DNA of 64,000 nucleotides from the NCBI RefSeq assembly GCF_024519435.1, contig NZ_JALJRZ010000003.1:486328-550327 (forward strand), written 5' to 3'. The DNA is from Terrabacter sp. Ter38 (GTDB lineage: Bacteria > Actinomycetota > Actinomycetes > Actinomycetales > Dermatophilaceae). The first letter of the stretch is position 1, and the number at the start of each line of letters is the position of its first letter. The notes beneath the pieces were generated by a model. It saw only the letters and a program-made list of their open reading frames with translations. It made no database searches and had not been told where the DNA came from. This document shows, piece after piece, positions 1-8,732 of this stretch. The translations under genes and the position numbers were made by a program.

Positions 1-553
1 GGGGTCGGTGACGGTCGGTGGCGTCGAGCTGACGTCGCTCCCGCTCGACCAGCTGCGCACCGAGGTCGCCCTCGTCACCCAGGAGCACCACGTCTTCATC
101 GGGTCGGTGCGCGACAACGTCGTGCTGGCGCGCGAGGGCTCGACCGACGACGAGGTCCGCGAGGCCCTGCGCGCCGTCGACGCCCTCGACTGGGTCGAGC
201 ACCTGCCGGAGGGCCTCGACACCAAGCTCGGCTCGGGCCACCAGGTGCTGACTCCGGGCCGGGCCCAGCAGATCGCCCTGGCCCGACTCATCCTCGCCGA
301 CCCGCACACCATCGTCCTCGACGAGGCGACCTCGCTCATCGACCCGCGCACGGCCCGGCACCTCGAGGGTTCGATGAACGCCCTGCTCACCGGGCGCACC
401 GTCGTCGCGATCGCGCACCGCCTCCACACGGCGCACGACGCCGACCGCATCGCGGTCGTCATCGACGGGCGGGTCGCCGAGCTCGGCAGCCACGACGAGC
501 TCGTCGAGCAGGACGGGGAGTACGCCGCCCTCTGGCGCGCCTGGACCTCCTGA
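1..553 (+). CDS. ABC exporter, C-terminal nucleotide-binding domain (5' truncated by window edge)
   Basis: Only the last 183 residues are visible and the frame is open to the left edge, so membrane segments and Walker A lie outside. What remains is the end of an ABC ATPase: a Q-loop (VTQEH), a signature region reading LTPGRAQQ instead of LSGGQ, Walker B with its catalytic glutamate (TIVLDEATS), a D-loop and the switch histidine (VAIAHR). The order and the C-terminal tail (IDGRVAELGSHDEL) are those of exporter-type fused TMD-NBD proteins. The altered signature suggests the degenerate half of a heterodimeric exporter, whose partner should lie just upstream. Substrate cannot be told. It converges on the next gene. 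Confidence 0.85.
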   Translation, partial: GSVTVGGVELTSLPLDQLRTEVALVTQEHHVFIGSVRDNVVLAREGSTDDEVREALRAVDALDWVEHLPEGLDTKLGSGHQVLTPGRAQQIALARLILADPHTIVLDEATSLIDPRTARHLEGSMNALLTGRTVVAIAHRLHTAHDADRIAVVIDGRVAELGSHDELVEQDGEYAALWRAWTS

Positions 554-565
554 CCCCGGGAGGTC
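544..565. terminator. Short hairpin between convergent genes
   Basis: GACCTCC (544-550) pairs with GGAGGTC (559-565) around an 8-nt loop, across the 10-bp gap between two convergent stop codons. No T-tract follows on either strand, as is usual in high-GC actinobacteria. A weak bidirectional terminator is plausible. Confidence 0.4.
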
Positions 566-1706
566 AGGCGTCCACGCGGGCCAGCCGGCGGCGTACGACC
601 GGAGCGGTGAGGTCGAGCATGGCGCGGGTCAGGGCCACCCGTTCGCGCACCGCCCGGCGGAGCGACTCCGAGTCGGGGCCGCGCAGCTCGACGGTCGGCA
701 GCGCCGTGAAGAGCGAGCGCGCGAAGAGTGACCCGAGGTAGCCGAAGCGCACGTCCTCCGGGTCGGCGGCGTAGCCCTCGTCAGCGAGGCCACCCAGGTA
801 GGCGTCGAAGATCGCGGCGTCGATGGGCGCGACGTCGGACGCCGGGGTCAGCCCCGCATGCATGGGTCCGACGAGCAGCTGGCCGAGGTCGAAGCCCACG
901 GCGAGCGGCGAGCCGAAGCCCCAGTCGATGACGACGAGGTCGTCCTCGCCGTGGCAGATGAGGATGTTCTGGATGCTCGCGTCACCGTGGGCATAGGTCT
1001 GGGGGAGGGCCTCGAGCTCGGCGAGGACGTCCAGGACCAGCGGGAGGAGCCCCCGCAGCTCGTCCCGTAGACCGGTGTCCCCCGAGTCACGGAGGGCCTC
1101 GGCGAGAGCGGGCCGCGACCAGAGGTCGTCGTCGGCGAGGTCGCCGCCGGCCCCAATCAGGACGCGGCCCTCGACGAGGTAGCGCAGCGCCGCACCGTCG
1201 GGGAGTCGGCACGTCTCCGGGAGACGGTCGTTGACGGGTGCGCCCGACCGGCGACGGGCGGCCAGCCGCCCGAGCAGCCTTGCCGCACGGGCGAGCTCGT
1301 CGATCGTCCACGGGCCGCGGCGCTCGTCCATGAACTCCCACCAGAGCCCGATGTGGTCATCGTCGAAGACCTCGTGATGGTGCAGGGCGGGCATCCGCAT
1401 GCCGGGTGGCAGCACCTCGTCGATCCCCGACAGCGTCATGTCGAGCTCGAAGCGCCACGGGAAGAAGTCGACGAACGAGTCGCGGAGGGGCCCCTCGGGG
1501 ACGTGGACGAGACCGGGCCACAGGCGCGGGTGACGCAGCAGCTTGACGAACCACACCGCCTCGCGGCCGTCCGGACCCGCGGCCGAGGCGTGCCACAGCC
1601 CCGCCGTCGCGGGCGAGCCCCAGTCGTAGTCGAAGGGCGAGAGGGTGACGGCGTCGACGGGCACCCCAGCGAGCCGTGCCGTCACACCGGTGATGTCGAC
1701 AGCCAT
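564..1706 (-). CDS. Aminoglycoside-phosphotransferase (APH)-family kinase
   Basis: This 380-residue protein has the APH/choline-kinase core. The Brenner motif is HGDASIQN (about residues 240-247), with catalytic Asp and Asn, and the metal-binding motif is IDWGFGS (260-266). The phosphoacceptor is unknown; such chromosomal kinases often act on small metabolites or sugars, so drug resistance should not be assumed. The start ATG at 1706 has a good Shine-Dalgarno (GAGGGGGA) 4-5 nt upstream. It is divergent from a MarR-type regulator with only 54 bp between, so control by that regulator is likely. Confidence 0.8.
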   Translation of the reverse strand: MAVDITGVTARLAGVPVDAVTLSPFDYDWGSPATAGLWHASAAGPDGREAVWFVKLLRHPRLWPGLVHVPEGPLRDSFVDFFPWRFELDMTLSGIDEVLPPGMRMPALHHHEVFDDDHIGLWWEFMDERRGPWTIDELARAARLLGRLAARRRSGAPVNDRLPETCRLPDGAALRYLVEGRVLIGAGGDLADDDLWSRPALAEALRDSGDTGLRDELRGLLPLVLDVLAELEALPQTYAHGDASIQNILICHGEDDLVVIDWGFGSPLAVGFDLGQLLVGPMHAGLTPASDVAPIDAAIFDAYLGGLADEGYAADPEDVRFGYLGSLFARSLFTALPTVELRGPDSESLRRAVRERVALTRAMLDLTAPVVRRRLARVDA

Positions 1707-1748
1707 GCTTCCCCCTCAGAAAGTAAAGCAACTTGACCAATTCGAGGA

Positions 1749-1754
1749 TAGGGT
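1749..1754 (+). promoter_or_regulatory. -10 box for a leaderless marR transcript
   Basis: TAGGGT lies 6 nt before the ATG at 1761, so transcription should begin at or next to the start codon. No Shine-Dalgarno is visible. A weak inverted repeat (AAGT...ACTT, about 1721-1733) in the same gap may be the regulator's operator. Confidence 0.45.
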
Positions 1755-1760
1755 CGGTCC

Positions 1761-2237
1761 ATGGCACGAGGCAAGAGCTTGGGTATGCCGGCCGATCCCG
1801 TGGGTGCGGACGACGACCTCCCCGACCACCTCTTTCGCTGGTCGGATGCCTTGGGGCGCAGGCTGTCCCGGGAGATGAAGGCCATCGCCTCGCCGGACCT
1901 CGAGGCGATCGGTGGACGCCGGGCCCGGCTGCTCCAGATCATCCCGGTCGACGGCATGCGGGTCACCGACCTCGCGTCCCGTGCCGGCGTCACGAAGCAG
2001 GCCATCGGTCAGCTCGTCGACACCCTCGAGGAGCTGGGCCTCGTGCAGAGCACCCCGAGCACGTCGGACCGACGGGTCCGCTGGGTGGCACGCACCCCGG
2101 CCGGGGACGCCGTCGTCGACCAGACGCTCGCGCTCATCGCGGAGGCCGAGGACCGGCTCCGGGCCGAGGTCGGTCGGGCCCGCTTCGACGCGATGCTCGC
2201 CACGATGCGGGAGTTGGGCCGCGACGTCACCTGGTGA
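1761..2237 (+). CDS. MarR-family transcriptional regulator
   Basis: A 158-residue winged-helix protein. The recognition region (RVTDLASRAGVTKQAIGQLV, from residue 67) is followed by a wing containing STSDRRVRWV (about 100-109) and a C-terminal dimerisation helix, the standard MarR layout and length. It probably regulates itself and the divergent APH-like kinase. The ligand is unknown. The start at 1761 is supported by the -10 box 6 nt upstream. The next gene follows 58 bp downstream on the same strand and may be part of its regulon. Confidence 0.85.
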   Translation: MARGKSLGMPADPVGADDDLPDHLFRWSDALGRRLSREMKAIASPDLEAIGGRRARLLQIIPVDGMRVTDLASRAGVTKQAIGQLVDTLEELGLVQSTPSTSDRRVRWVARTPAGDAVVDQTLALIAEAEDRLRAEVGRARFDAMLATMRELGRDVTW

Positions 2238-2295
2238 ACCGAGCGGACGTGGCGTGGGTCTCGACGGGCACGGGCTCGCATGTGAGGGTGTGGAC

Positions 2296-3555
2296 ATGAC
2301 CACTGACACGACCGGACAGCAGGGGCGCACGGCCTACGTCATCGTCGGCGGAGGGCTCGCCGCGGCCAAGGCCATCGAGGGGATCCGCGAGAGCGACACG
2401 GACGGCGCGATCGTCCTCGTCACGGAGGAGGACCGCCTGCCCTACGAGCGGCCACCGCTGTCGAAAGCCGTGCTCAAGGGCGAGGACGAGATGGAGACGG
2501 CGTTCACCCACGACCGGGACTGGTACGACGAGCAGGGAGTCGAGCTGCGGCTCGGAAGCCCCGCCACGTCCCTCGACGCCGAGCAGCACCTGCTGACGCT
2601 CGCCGACGGTGACGTGCTCTCCTACGAGCGGCTCCTCATCGCGACGGGCTCGTCGGCTCGCGCCCTCGACGTGCCCGGCGCGGACCTCGACGGCGTGCTC
2701 TACCTCCGGGAGATGCAGGAGTCCGAGGCGCTCAAGGCGCGCCTCACCGACGGTGCGCGCATCGTCATCGTGGGGGCCGGGTGGATCGGCCTCGAGGTCG
2801 CCGCGGCGGCCCGCGACGCCGGCTGCAGCGTGACCGTCGTCGAGCCCCAGGCCGCGCCGCTCCTCGGGGTCATGGGCGAGCAGGTCGGTGGCTGGTTCGC
2901 GCAGCTGCACCGGGGCCACGGGGTCGAGTTCCGGTTCGGTGAGGGCGTCGAGCGCATCGAGGGCGACACCTCGGTGACCGGGGTCGTCACCACCTCCGGC
3001 GAGACCCTCCCGGCCGATGCCGTCGTCGTCGGTGTCGGCATCACCCCGAACACCGGCCTCGCCGAGGGCGCCGGCATCCCGGCAGAGAACGGCATCGTCA
3101 CGGACTCCTCGTTGCGCACCTTCGTGGACGGCGTGTGGGCCGCCGGCGACGTCGCGAACTGGCGCAGCGTCACCCTCGGCACCAACGTCCGCGTCGAGCA
3201 CTGGGCCAACGCCCACGACGGCGGGCTCGCGGCGGGTCGCTCGATGGCGGGCCAGGACGTCACCTACGACCCGATCCCGTTCTTCTTCTCCGACCAGTAC
3301 GACATCGGCCTCGAGTACGCCGGCTACGTCCCGCGCGGGTCCGACGCCGAGGTGCTGCTGCGCGGCGAGCCGTCGAGCAACGAGTTCATGGCGTTCTGGG
3401 TCGTGCCCGAGGGCGACGGTGTGCGCGTGCTGGCGGGCATGCACGTCAACGTCTGGGACACGATCGACGACGTCCAGCGGCTCGTGCGCGACCGCACCGT
3501 CGTCGACCGCGCCCGGCTCACCGACCCCGACGTCCCCCTCGCCGACCTGACGTGA
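2296..3555 (+). CDS. FAD-dependent NAD(P)H:ferredoxin/rubredoxin-type reductase
   Basis: A 419-residue two-dinucleotide-domain flavoprotein. The FAD-binding glycine motif is GGGLAA (18-23). ATGSSAR marks the end of the first FAD segment. The NAD(P)H motif is VGAGWIG (159-165), with Glu at the end of the following strand (VVE). GVWAAGDV (279-286) contacts FAD, and a C-terminal reductase domain follows. This matches the family reducing ferredoxins or rubredoxins for oxygenases. No ferredoxin or P450 is adjacent, so the partner is unknown. An upstream in-frame extension exists, but ATG 2296 places the glycine motif at the usual distance from the N-terminus. Confidence 0.85.
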   Translation: MTTDTTGQQGRTAYVIVGGGLAAAKAIEGIRESDTDGAIVLVTEEDRLPYERPPLSKAVLKGEDEMETAFTHDRDWYDEQGVELRLGSPATSLDAEQHLLTLADGDVLSYERLLIATGSSARALDVPGADLDGVLYLREMQESEALKARLTDGARIVIVGAGWIGLEVAAAARDAGCSVTVVEPQAAPLLGVMGEQVGGWFAQLHRGHGVEFRFGEGVERIEGDTSVTGVVTTSGETLPADAVVVGVGITPNTGLAEGAGIPAENGIVTDSSLRTFVDGVWAAGDVANWRSVTLGTNVRVEHWANAHDGGLAAGRSMAGQDVTYDPIPFFFSDQYDIGLEYAGYVPRGSDAEVLLRGEPSSNEFMAFWVVPEGDGVRVLAGMHVNVWDTIDDVQRLVRDRTVVDRARLTDPDVPLADLT

Positions 3556-3589
3556 CCTGCCCCCGGTCGGGGGTGGCAGGATGTCCACC

Positions 3590-4444
3590 GTGACGGCACA
3601 GATCCTCGACGGCAAGGCCACCCTCAAGGCGATCAAGGTCGAGCTGACCCAGCGGGTCGCTCGACTGCGCGAGCAGGGGGTCGTGCCCGGCCTCGGCACG
3701 GTGCTCGTCGGCGACGACCCGGGCAGCCACTGGTACGTCAACGCCAAGCACAAGGACTGCGCCGAGATCGGCATCACGAGCCTGCGCCGTGACCTGCCCG
3801 CGACGGCCAGCCAGGCCGAGGTCGAGGCCGTCATCGACGAGCTCAACGCCGACCCCACGTGCACCGGCTTCCTCGTCCAGCAGCCGACCGGCCTCGACGA
3901 GATGGCGCTCCTCTCGCGCGTCGACCCGACCAAGGACGTCGACGGCCTGCACCCGATGAACCTCGGCTGGCTCGCGCTCGGCAAGCCGGCCCCGCTCCCG
4001 TGCACGCCGATGGGTTGCATCGAGCTGCTCCGCCGTCACGACGTGCCGATCGCCGGCGCCAAGGTCGTCGTCATCGGGCGAGGCCTCACCGTGGGCCGCC
4101 CGCTCGGCCTCATCCTGACCCGCAAGAGCGAGAACGCCACCGTGACGCTCTGCCACACCGGCACGAAGGACCTCGCCGCCGAGGTGCGCCAGGCCGACAT
4201 CGTCATCGCCGCGGCCGGCGTGCCCGGCATCGTCACCCGGGAGATGGTCAAGCCCGGTGCCGCCGTGCTCGACGTGGGTGTCAGCCGCGTCGACGGCAAG
4301 ATCGCCGGTGACGTCGCCCTCGACGTCGCCGAGGTCGCCGGCTGGGTGAGCCCCAACCCGGGCGGCGTCGGCCCGATGACCCGGGCGCTGCTGCTCACCA
4401 ACATCGTCGAGGCGGCCGAGTCCTCGGTCACGTCCGGCGCCTGA
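3590..4444 (+). CDS. folD: Bifunctional methylenetetrahydrofolate dehydrogenase / methenyltetrahydrofolate cyclohydrolase
   Basis: FolD interconverts 5,10-methylene- and 10-formyl-tetrahydrofolate in the cytosol. The catalytic YxxxK pair is YVNAK (about 49-53). The substrate segment is FLVQQPTGL, the family region [11 protein letters not shown] follows, then the NADP loop [12 protein letters not shown], and the C-terminal PGGVGPMT is intact. The length of about 284 is normal. GTG 3590 is preferred because AGGA lies 8 nt upstream and the protein then begins TAQILDGKA like other FolD proteins. ATG 3581, three codons earlier, is the alternative. The DUF3017 gene follows within 10 bp. Confidence 0.93.
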   Translation: MTAQILDGKATLKAIKVELTQRVARLREQGVVPGLGTVLVGDDPGSHWYVNAKHKDCAEIGITSLRRDLPATASQAEVEAVIDELNADPTCTGFLVQQPTGLDEMALLSRVDPTKDVDGLHPMNLGWLALGKPAPLPCTPMGCIELLRRHDVPIAGAKVVVIGRGLTVGRPLGLILTRKSENATVTLCHTGTKDLAAEVRQADIVIAAAGVPGIVTREMVKPGAAVLDVGVSRVDGKIAGDVALDVAEVAGWVSPNPGGVGPMTRALLLTNIVEAAESSVTSGA

Positions 4445-4453
4445 GCAGCCCCG

Positions 4454-4774
4454 ATGCAGTGGCGGGGTAGCGGCTTCGTCGTCCTCGGCTGGTGGTACCT
4501 CGTCGCAGGGCTGGCCGCCGTCGGTGTCCTCCTCATGGCCTTCCTCGACGTGCGGTGGGGTGGGCGCATCATGGCCGGGGCGTTCTTCCTCGGCGCGCTG
4601 ATCCGGTTCGTGGCCAGGCCCTCGCGCAAGGCGGGCGGGCTCACCGTCCGCTCCCGCACCCTCGACGTCGTCATCCTGCTGACGCTGGGCATCGGCGTGC
4701 TCATCGCGTCAGCCACCGTCAACGTCCGTGCCGACGTGTCGGGCCGCACCTCCATCGGCAGCCACCTCCGCTGA
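4454..4774 (+). CDS. DUF3017 small membrane protein
   Basis: A 106-residue protein with about three hydrophobic helices (roughly 8-30, 36-55 and 72-90) and a basic loop between the second and third (RPSRKAGG). It starts 9 nt after folD and is probably co-transcribed. The folD-DUF3017-mdh neighbourhood is typical of actinobacteria, which supports the family call. The function is unknown. Confidence 0.75.
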   Translation: MQWRGSGFVVLGWWYLVAGLAAVGVLLMAFLDVRWGGRIMAGAFFLGALIRFVARPSRKAGGLTVRSRTLDVVILLTLGIGVLIASATVNVRADVSGRTSIGSHLR

Positions 4775-4860
4775 TCCCCGTCCGGGTCCGCGGGCTGCGT
4801 CACCGCCGCGCGTGGCACCCGGCCCCATCGCGTATGCCGTGTGCCGCGTCCCTGCCGACG

Positions 4861-4900
4861 CGAAGGGCGCCGCCCACCTCACGGTGGACGGCGCCCTTCG
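4861..4900. terminator. Bidirectional terminator between DUF3017 gene and mdh
   Basis: A 12-bp perfect stem (CGAAGGGCGCCG at 4861-4872, its complement at 4889-4900) encloses a further CCACC/GGTGG stem with a TCAC loop. The two stems are separated by one C-A mismatch. It sits between two convergent genes and should stop transcription both ways. Confidence 0.75.
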
Positions 4901-4915
4901 ACGTGCACGGTCGGC

Positions 4916-5905
4916 TCAGATGAGGCCGAGACCCTTGACGGCGTCGCGCTCCTCGGCGAGCTCTGCGACCGAGGCGTCGATCTTGCCGCGCGAGAAGTCG
5001 TCGATGTCGAGGCCCTGGACGATGCTCCACGCGCCGTCCTTGACGGTGACGGGGAACGAGGAGATCAGGCCTTCCTGCACGCCGTAGGAGCCGTCGGAGC
5101 GCACGGCCATCGACACCCAGTCACCATCGGGCGTGCCCTGCACCCACGTGCGGGCGTGGTCGATGGTCGCGGAGGCAGCCGATGCGGCCGAGCTGGCGCC
5201 CCGCGCCTCGATGATCGCCGCGCCGCGCTTGGCGACGGTCGGGATGAACGTGCCGGCGAGCCAGTCCTGGTCGCCGACGGTCTCGGCGGCGTTGCGGCCA
5301 CCGACCTCGGCGTGGAACAGGTCGGGGTACTGGGTCGCGGAGTGGTTGCCCCAGATCGTCATCTTCTTGATCTCGGTGACCGGCACGCCGAGCTTGGCGG
5401 CGAGCTGGCTGATCGCGCGGTTGTGGTCCAGACGCGTCAGGGCCGAGAAGCGCTCGGTCGGGATGTCGGGGGCGTTGCTCATCGCGATGAGTGCGTTGGT
5501 GTTGGCCGGGTTGCCGGTCACCGTGATGCGGATGTCGTCGGCCGCGACCTCGTTGAGGGCCTTGCCCTGCGGCGCGAAGATGCCGCCGTTGGCCTCGAGG
5601 AGGTCACCGCGCTCCATGCCGGGTCCGCGGGGACGCGCGCCGACGAGGAGGGCGTGGTTGACGCCGTCGAAGACCTTCGCCGCGTCGTCGCCGATCTGGA
5701 CGCCGGCGAGGGTCGGGAAGGCGCAGTCGTCGAGCTCCATGACGACACCCTCGAGCGCCTTGAGCGCGGGGGTGATCTCGAGCAGGCGCAGCTCCACCGG
5801 GGTGTCGGGCCCGAGCAGGGCACCGCTCGCGATGCGGAACAGGAGGCTGTAGCCGATCTGGCCGGCGGCGCCGGTGACGGCGACCTTGACGGGGGTAGTG
5901 CTCAC
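4916..5905 (-). CDS. mdh: Malate dehydrogenase
   Basis: A TCA-cycle enzyme oxidising malate to oxaloacetate with NAD. The nucleotide loop is TGAAGQIGY (11-19). The mobile loop with substrate arginines is [23 protein letters not shown] is the conserved central segment, and [12 protein letters not shown] carries the catalytic His (about 188). These are features of the cytosolic-MDH-like group common in actinobacteria. GTG 5905 is chosen because AAGGG lies 8 nt upstream. The ATG five codons earlier has no ribosome-binding site. The length is 329 residues. Confidence 0.93.
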   Translation of the reverse strand: MSTTPVKVAVTGAAGQIGYSLLFRIASGALLGPDTPVELRLLEITPALKALEGVVMELDDCAFPTLAGVQIGDDAAKVFDGVNHALLVGARPRGPGMERGDLLEANGGIFAPQGKALNEVAADDIRITVTGNPANTNALIAMSNAPDIPTERFSALTRLDHNRAISQLAAKLGVPVTEIKKMTIWGNHSATQYPDLFHAEVGGRNAAETVGDQDWLAGTFIPTVAKRGAAIIEARGASSAASAASATIDHARTWVQGTPDGDWVSMAVRSDGSYGVQEGLISSFPVTVKDGAWSIVQGLDIDDFSRGKIDASVAELAEERDAVKGLGLI

Positions 5906-6059
5906 AGGTAGGCCCTTCACATCGGTGTGGCGCTGGACGTTCCGACGCTATCAGTGGCCACGTGTCTGCCCGGACGGGCGCCCGGGCTCAGCGCGAGCCC
6001 GCCGCATGCGTACGCAACGGGCGTGACGACGATCACGCGCGGTGGCGCGGCGTGGTGCT

Positions 6060-6902
6060 TCAGACGGTGAGGGCGAGTGAGCCGAGGGCGATGAGCCAGC
6101 TGACGAAGCTGCCCACGAGGAAGTACTCGGTGACGTCGTCGATGCCGGCGGGGCCGCCCGGGTAGGAGCCCGTCCCCGTGGGGTCGCCGCTCGCCGAGCG
6201 GGCGGCCGCCTGGATCTCGGGGAAACGGAGCAGTCCCTTGGCGGCGATGACGAGACCGGCGGCGCCGAACTCCCCGGCCACGCCGAGGCCGAGGATGACG
6301 AGGCGCTCCATGGGTCCGAGCAGGCGCCCGCCCTTGAGGCGGTCGGCCGGCTGTCCGCTGGTCGGGGGAGCGGCGCGTCCGGTGAGGGACGCAGCGGCCG
6401 CGGCGGCGGCGTTGGCGTTGGTGACGTCGGACGGGCGCAGGGCCCCGATGGTGAGCAGGACGAGGCGCACGATGACGTTGGCGGTCGCGACGTTGAAGAG
6501 GACGAGCCCGGCGAGGAGCAGGACGCGCCCGACAGGGAGTGGACCGGTGCCCGGGAGGTCGGCCCAGGCGAGCCACGTCGCGAGGGCGCCGCCCGCGGGT
6601 GACGCTGCCCCGGAGAACGCGAGAAGTCCGACGACGAGGGCCGCGAAGACCGCCAGCGGCGCGAGAGCACCCCGTCCCGTCATCTGGGTGCGGCGTGAGA
6701 GCTCGGCCCATGCCGCGCCGGCAGCCGCGGCGAGCGCGAGAGCGAGGAGGTCGGCCCACCCGTGCAGCCCGGCGACGAGCGCGAGCGCGAGGATGACGAC
6801 GGGGGCGGCCACGTGACCGAGGGCGCGGCCCGGTCGCCACGACGTCGACCGGATGATGTCGCCGACGCCGATGCCGGCCAGGACGATCGACAGCCATGTC
6901 AC
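6060..6902 (-). CDS. Conserved membrane protein translationally coupled to satD
   Basis: A 280-residue protein with about six or seven hydrophobic segments. An Ala-rich, hydrophilic stretch (about residues 165-195) interrupts them. The GTG start overlaps the stop of the SatD-family gene by 4 nt (GTGA), so the two are made together. No catalytic motif is recognised. The constant pairing suggests the two proteins act in one process, possibly sensing or transport at the membrane. The evidence stops there. Confidence 0.7.
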   Translation of the reverse strand: MTWLSIVLAGIGVGDIIRSTSWRPGRALGHVAAPVVILALALVAGLHGWADLLALALAAAAGAAWAELSRRTQMTGRGALAPLAVFAALVVGLLAFSGAASPAGGALATWLAWADLPGTGPLPVGRVLLLAGLVLFNVATANVIVRLVLLTIGALRPSDVTNANAAAAAAASLTGRAAPPTSGQPADRLKGGRLLGPMERLVILGLGVAGEFGAAGLVIAAKGLLRFPEIQAAARSASGDPTGTGSYPGGPAGIDDVTEYFLVGSFVSWLIALGSLALTV

Positions 6903-7549
6903 GGCAGGCCGCCGAGCGTCGTCATCGCCTCGAGCGCGACCCCGATGCCGTCACGTCGCACCCGCTGCGAGACCGCGGACGGGCTGATGCCGACCCGGTC
7001 GGCGACGTCGTGCTGGGCGTGGCCGTGCATGAGTCCTCCGAGGATCTCGCGTGAGGTGGTCGACATGGAGCCAACCATGAAGTCCAGACAGTCCAGGGCG
7101 GCGCGCAGGGCCGCGACCGTCTCCGCCGGCTCGTCGGGGGCGACGTATGCCGTCCGGGACGTGCGCGTCTGCGCGTGCTGCGCGCGGTCCTCCGCCGCCG
7201 TGATCGCCTCACGAGCGGCCCAGTAGGCCGGCCCGTCGTGGATGCCGCGCACGGGGTCGAGGGTCGTGACGGCGCCCCGGCCGAGACCGAAGCGGACGTC
7301 CGCCCGGGGGAAGAGCTCGCTGCGCACGACGAAGCTGGCGCGCAGCGCCGCTCCCAGGGTGGGGTAGACCCCCTGGAACTCGTCGCCGACGGTGATGACG
7401 GCGGGGTCGTCGATCGGCACCTCGGCGTTGGCCCGGGCGACGGCCGCCTCGAAGGCGTCGTGCAGGGCCTGGCGCTCGCGGTGGGTGCGGGACTCGACGA
7501 TGTCGCCGATGAGCGCCACCGGTGAAGGTTCAGCCTTCAGATCTGACAT
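6899..7549 (-). CDS. SatD-family protein with C-terminal helix-turn-helix
   Basis: A 216-residue protein. The N-terminus has the family hallmark GDIVESR (about 15-21), followed by VGDEFQGVYP and FGLGRGAV, an arrangement reminiscent of nucleotide-binding folds. The C-terminal 40 residues (HDVADRVGISPSAVSQRV) look like a sigma-r4-type helix-turn-helix. SatD is named after a streptococcal acid-tolerance operon and its biochemical role is not established. The ATG has no Shine-Dalgarno. A -10 box and a strong palindrome lie directly upstream, and the HTH makes autoregulation a reasonable guess. Confidence 0.75.
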   Translation of the reverse strand: MSDLKAEPSPVALIGDIVESRTHRERQALHDAFEAAVARANAEVPIDDPAVITVGDEFQGVYPTLGAALRASFVVRSELFPRADVRFGLGRGAVTTLDPVRGIHDGPAYWAAREAITAAEDRAQHAQTRTSRTAYVAPDEPAETVAALRAALDCLDFMVGSMSTTSREILGGLMHGHAQHDVADRVGISPSAVSQRVRRDGIGVALEAMTTLGGLP

Positions 7550-7550
7550 G

Positions 7551-7567
7551 TGAAGATCATATCTTCA
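7551..7567. promoter_or_regulatory. Operator-like palindrome overlapping the satD -10 box
   Basis: TGAAGATCATATCTTCA is a perfect 7-bp inverted repeat with a 3-nt centre, extendable to 9 of 10 matching positions per arm. On the minus strand TATGAT (7561-7556) lies inside it, 6 nt before the satD ATG at 7549. A bound dimer would cover the promoter of an apparently leaderless transcript. The AT-rich content stands out in this GC-rich context. Confidence 0.6.
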
Positions 7568-7570
7568 TAT

Positions 7571-8413
7571 TCAGGAAATGGAGCGTTGACCTTCATCCGA
7601 GTCGACATCGAGGACAGGTCGGCCCTTGTCGTCGACCGCGGCGTTCTCGACCACGTCGGTCGAGCCGCTGATGTCCATGTCGTCGCGGCGCTCGCCGGTG
7701 ATCCACGCGTAGGTGCTCCCGGCGATGAGGCCACCGACGATCGGCGCCACCCAGAACGCCCACAGCTGCCCGGGGGCACCGTTGCCGTTGAAGAAGGCGA
7801 CGGCGGTCGAGCGGGCCGGGTTGATCGAGGCGTTGCTGATCGGGATGGCCACGAGGTGAGCGAGGAGCAGGCCGAAGCCGATCGCGAGCGGGGCGAAGCC
7901 CTTGGGGGCGTCGTCCTTCGTCGCGCCGAGGATGATGTAGACGAAGAAGGCGGTCACCAGGGCCTCGACGATGAGCACCCCACCGAGCGCGAACCCGCCG
8001 GGGGAGTGGACGCCGAAGCCGTTGGCGGCGAGGTTGCCGGTGACCGGGCGTCCCGTCGAGGAGAGCAGTCCGGCGAGGGCACCGCCGGCGAGCAGGCCGC
8101 CGACGAGCTGGGCGCCGACGTAGGCCGGCACCTCGCGCCACTCGAAGCGCTTCGCGACGGCGATGCCGATCGTGACCGCGGGGTTGAAGTGCGCCCCGGA
8201 GACGTGCCCCACGGCATACGCCATCGTCGTGACCGCCAGGCCGAAGGCGATGGCGACGCCGAGGTACCCGATGCCGTAGTCGATGATCTGTCCGTCGAGG
8301 GTCCGGACGGTGAACCTCGCGTTGAAGATGGCCGAGCCGCAGCCGATGAAGACGAGCCAGAAGGTCCCGAGCGCCTCGACCGCGAGGCGCGAGCTCATCT
8401 TGGGGGTGTACAT
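7571..8413 (-). CDS. aqpZ: Aquaporin (MIP family, AqpZ-like)
   Basis: A 280-residue, six-helix channel protein for passive water (possibly small-solute) flux across the cell membrane. Both NPA boxes are present: HFNPAVT (NPA 77-79) and SINPARS (NPA 198-200). The selectivity filter reads His186 and Arg201 as in AqpZ, but the position of AqpZ Thr183 is Ala195, which would widen the pore slightly. A long acidic cytoplasmic tail follows helix six. The start ATG has a strong GGAGGAG 4 nt upstream. A candidate -10 (TACGCT, minus strand, about 8478-8483) suggests a leader of roughly 60 nt. Confidence 0.88.
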   Translation of the reverse strand: MYTPKMSSRLAVEALGTFWLVFIGCGSAIFNARFTVRTLDGQIIDYGIGYLGVAIAFGLAVTTMAYAVGHVSGAHFNPAVTIGIAVAKRFEWREVPAYVGAQLVGGLLAGGALAGLLSSTGRPVTGNLAANGFGVHSPGGFALGGVLIVEALVTAFFVYIILGATKDDAPKGFAPLAIGFGLLLAHLVAIPISNASINPARSTAVAFFNGNGAPGQLWAFWVAPIVGGLIAGSTYAWITGERRDDMDISGSTDVVENAAVDDKGRPVLDVDSDEGQRSIS

Positions 8414-8732
8414 CGGGCTCCTCCAGCAGAGACGTCGGGGCCGAACCGCCCGGGGGGCTCCCGGTGCACGCAGCGTAGTGGACGGTCACCTCCACGACGG
8501 GGTAGGCGCGATGGAGGCGGTGGACTCTGCGCACCGCGGCCCGACGTGTCCACGATCCCGACATGTCCGGCGATCGCGCGATGGGCCGCTATCATTCGGC
8601 ATGCGCGTGGTTTGACCGATCGGTGCACAAAGTCGCCAGTCACGTCGGGCTCTCGGACGAGGTCATGATCCGTTGCAGACCCATTGACGCGTACGTGAAT
8701 CAGGGCACGTCAGGGATTGTGGTGAGTGCAGA
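8414..8732. promoter_or_regulatory. 319-bp divergent gap: aqp promoter and leader of the polysaccharide operon
   Basis: No gene is visible. On the plus strand TATCAT (8590-8595) is the best -10 candidate. It is followed 5 nt later by a four-codon open frame (ATG 8601, MRVV, TGA). A leader of about 130 nt then runs to the GTG at 8733. TTGAC-like words occur at about 8611 and 8684 without well-placed partners. No known riboswitch consensus is recognised. Confidence 0.35.

Noticed and set aside
564..1706. Aminoglycoside resistance gene
   Set aside because: The APH fold is clear, but nothing shows drug specificity and no mobile element or resistance context is present.
1721..1738. Strong operator for the MarR regulator
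   Set aside because: The arms (AAGT/ACTT) are only 4-5 bp with mismatches, too weak to list as a feature of its own.
8596..8732. c-di-GMP or c-di-AMP riboswitch in the leader of the polysaccharide operon
   Set aside because: GCACAAAG-like words suggested one, but the conserved core and tetraloop-receptor elements could not be matched.
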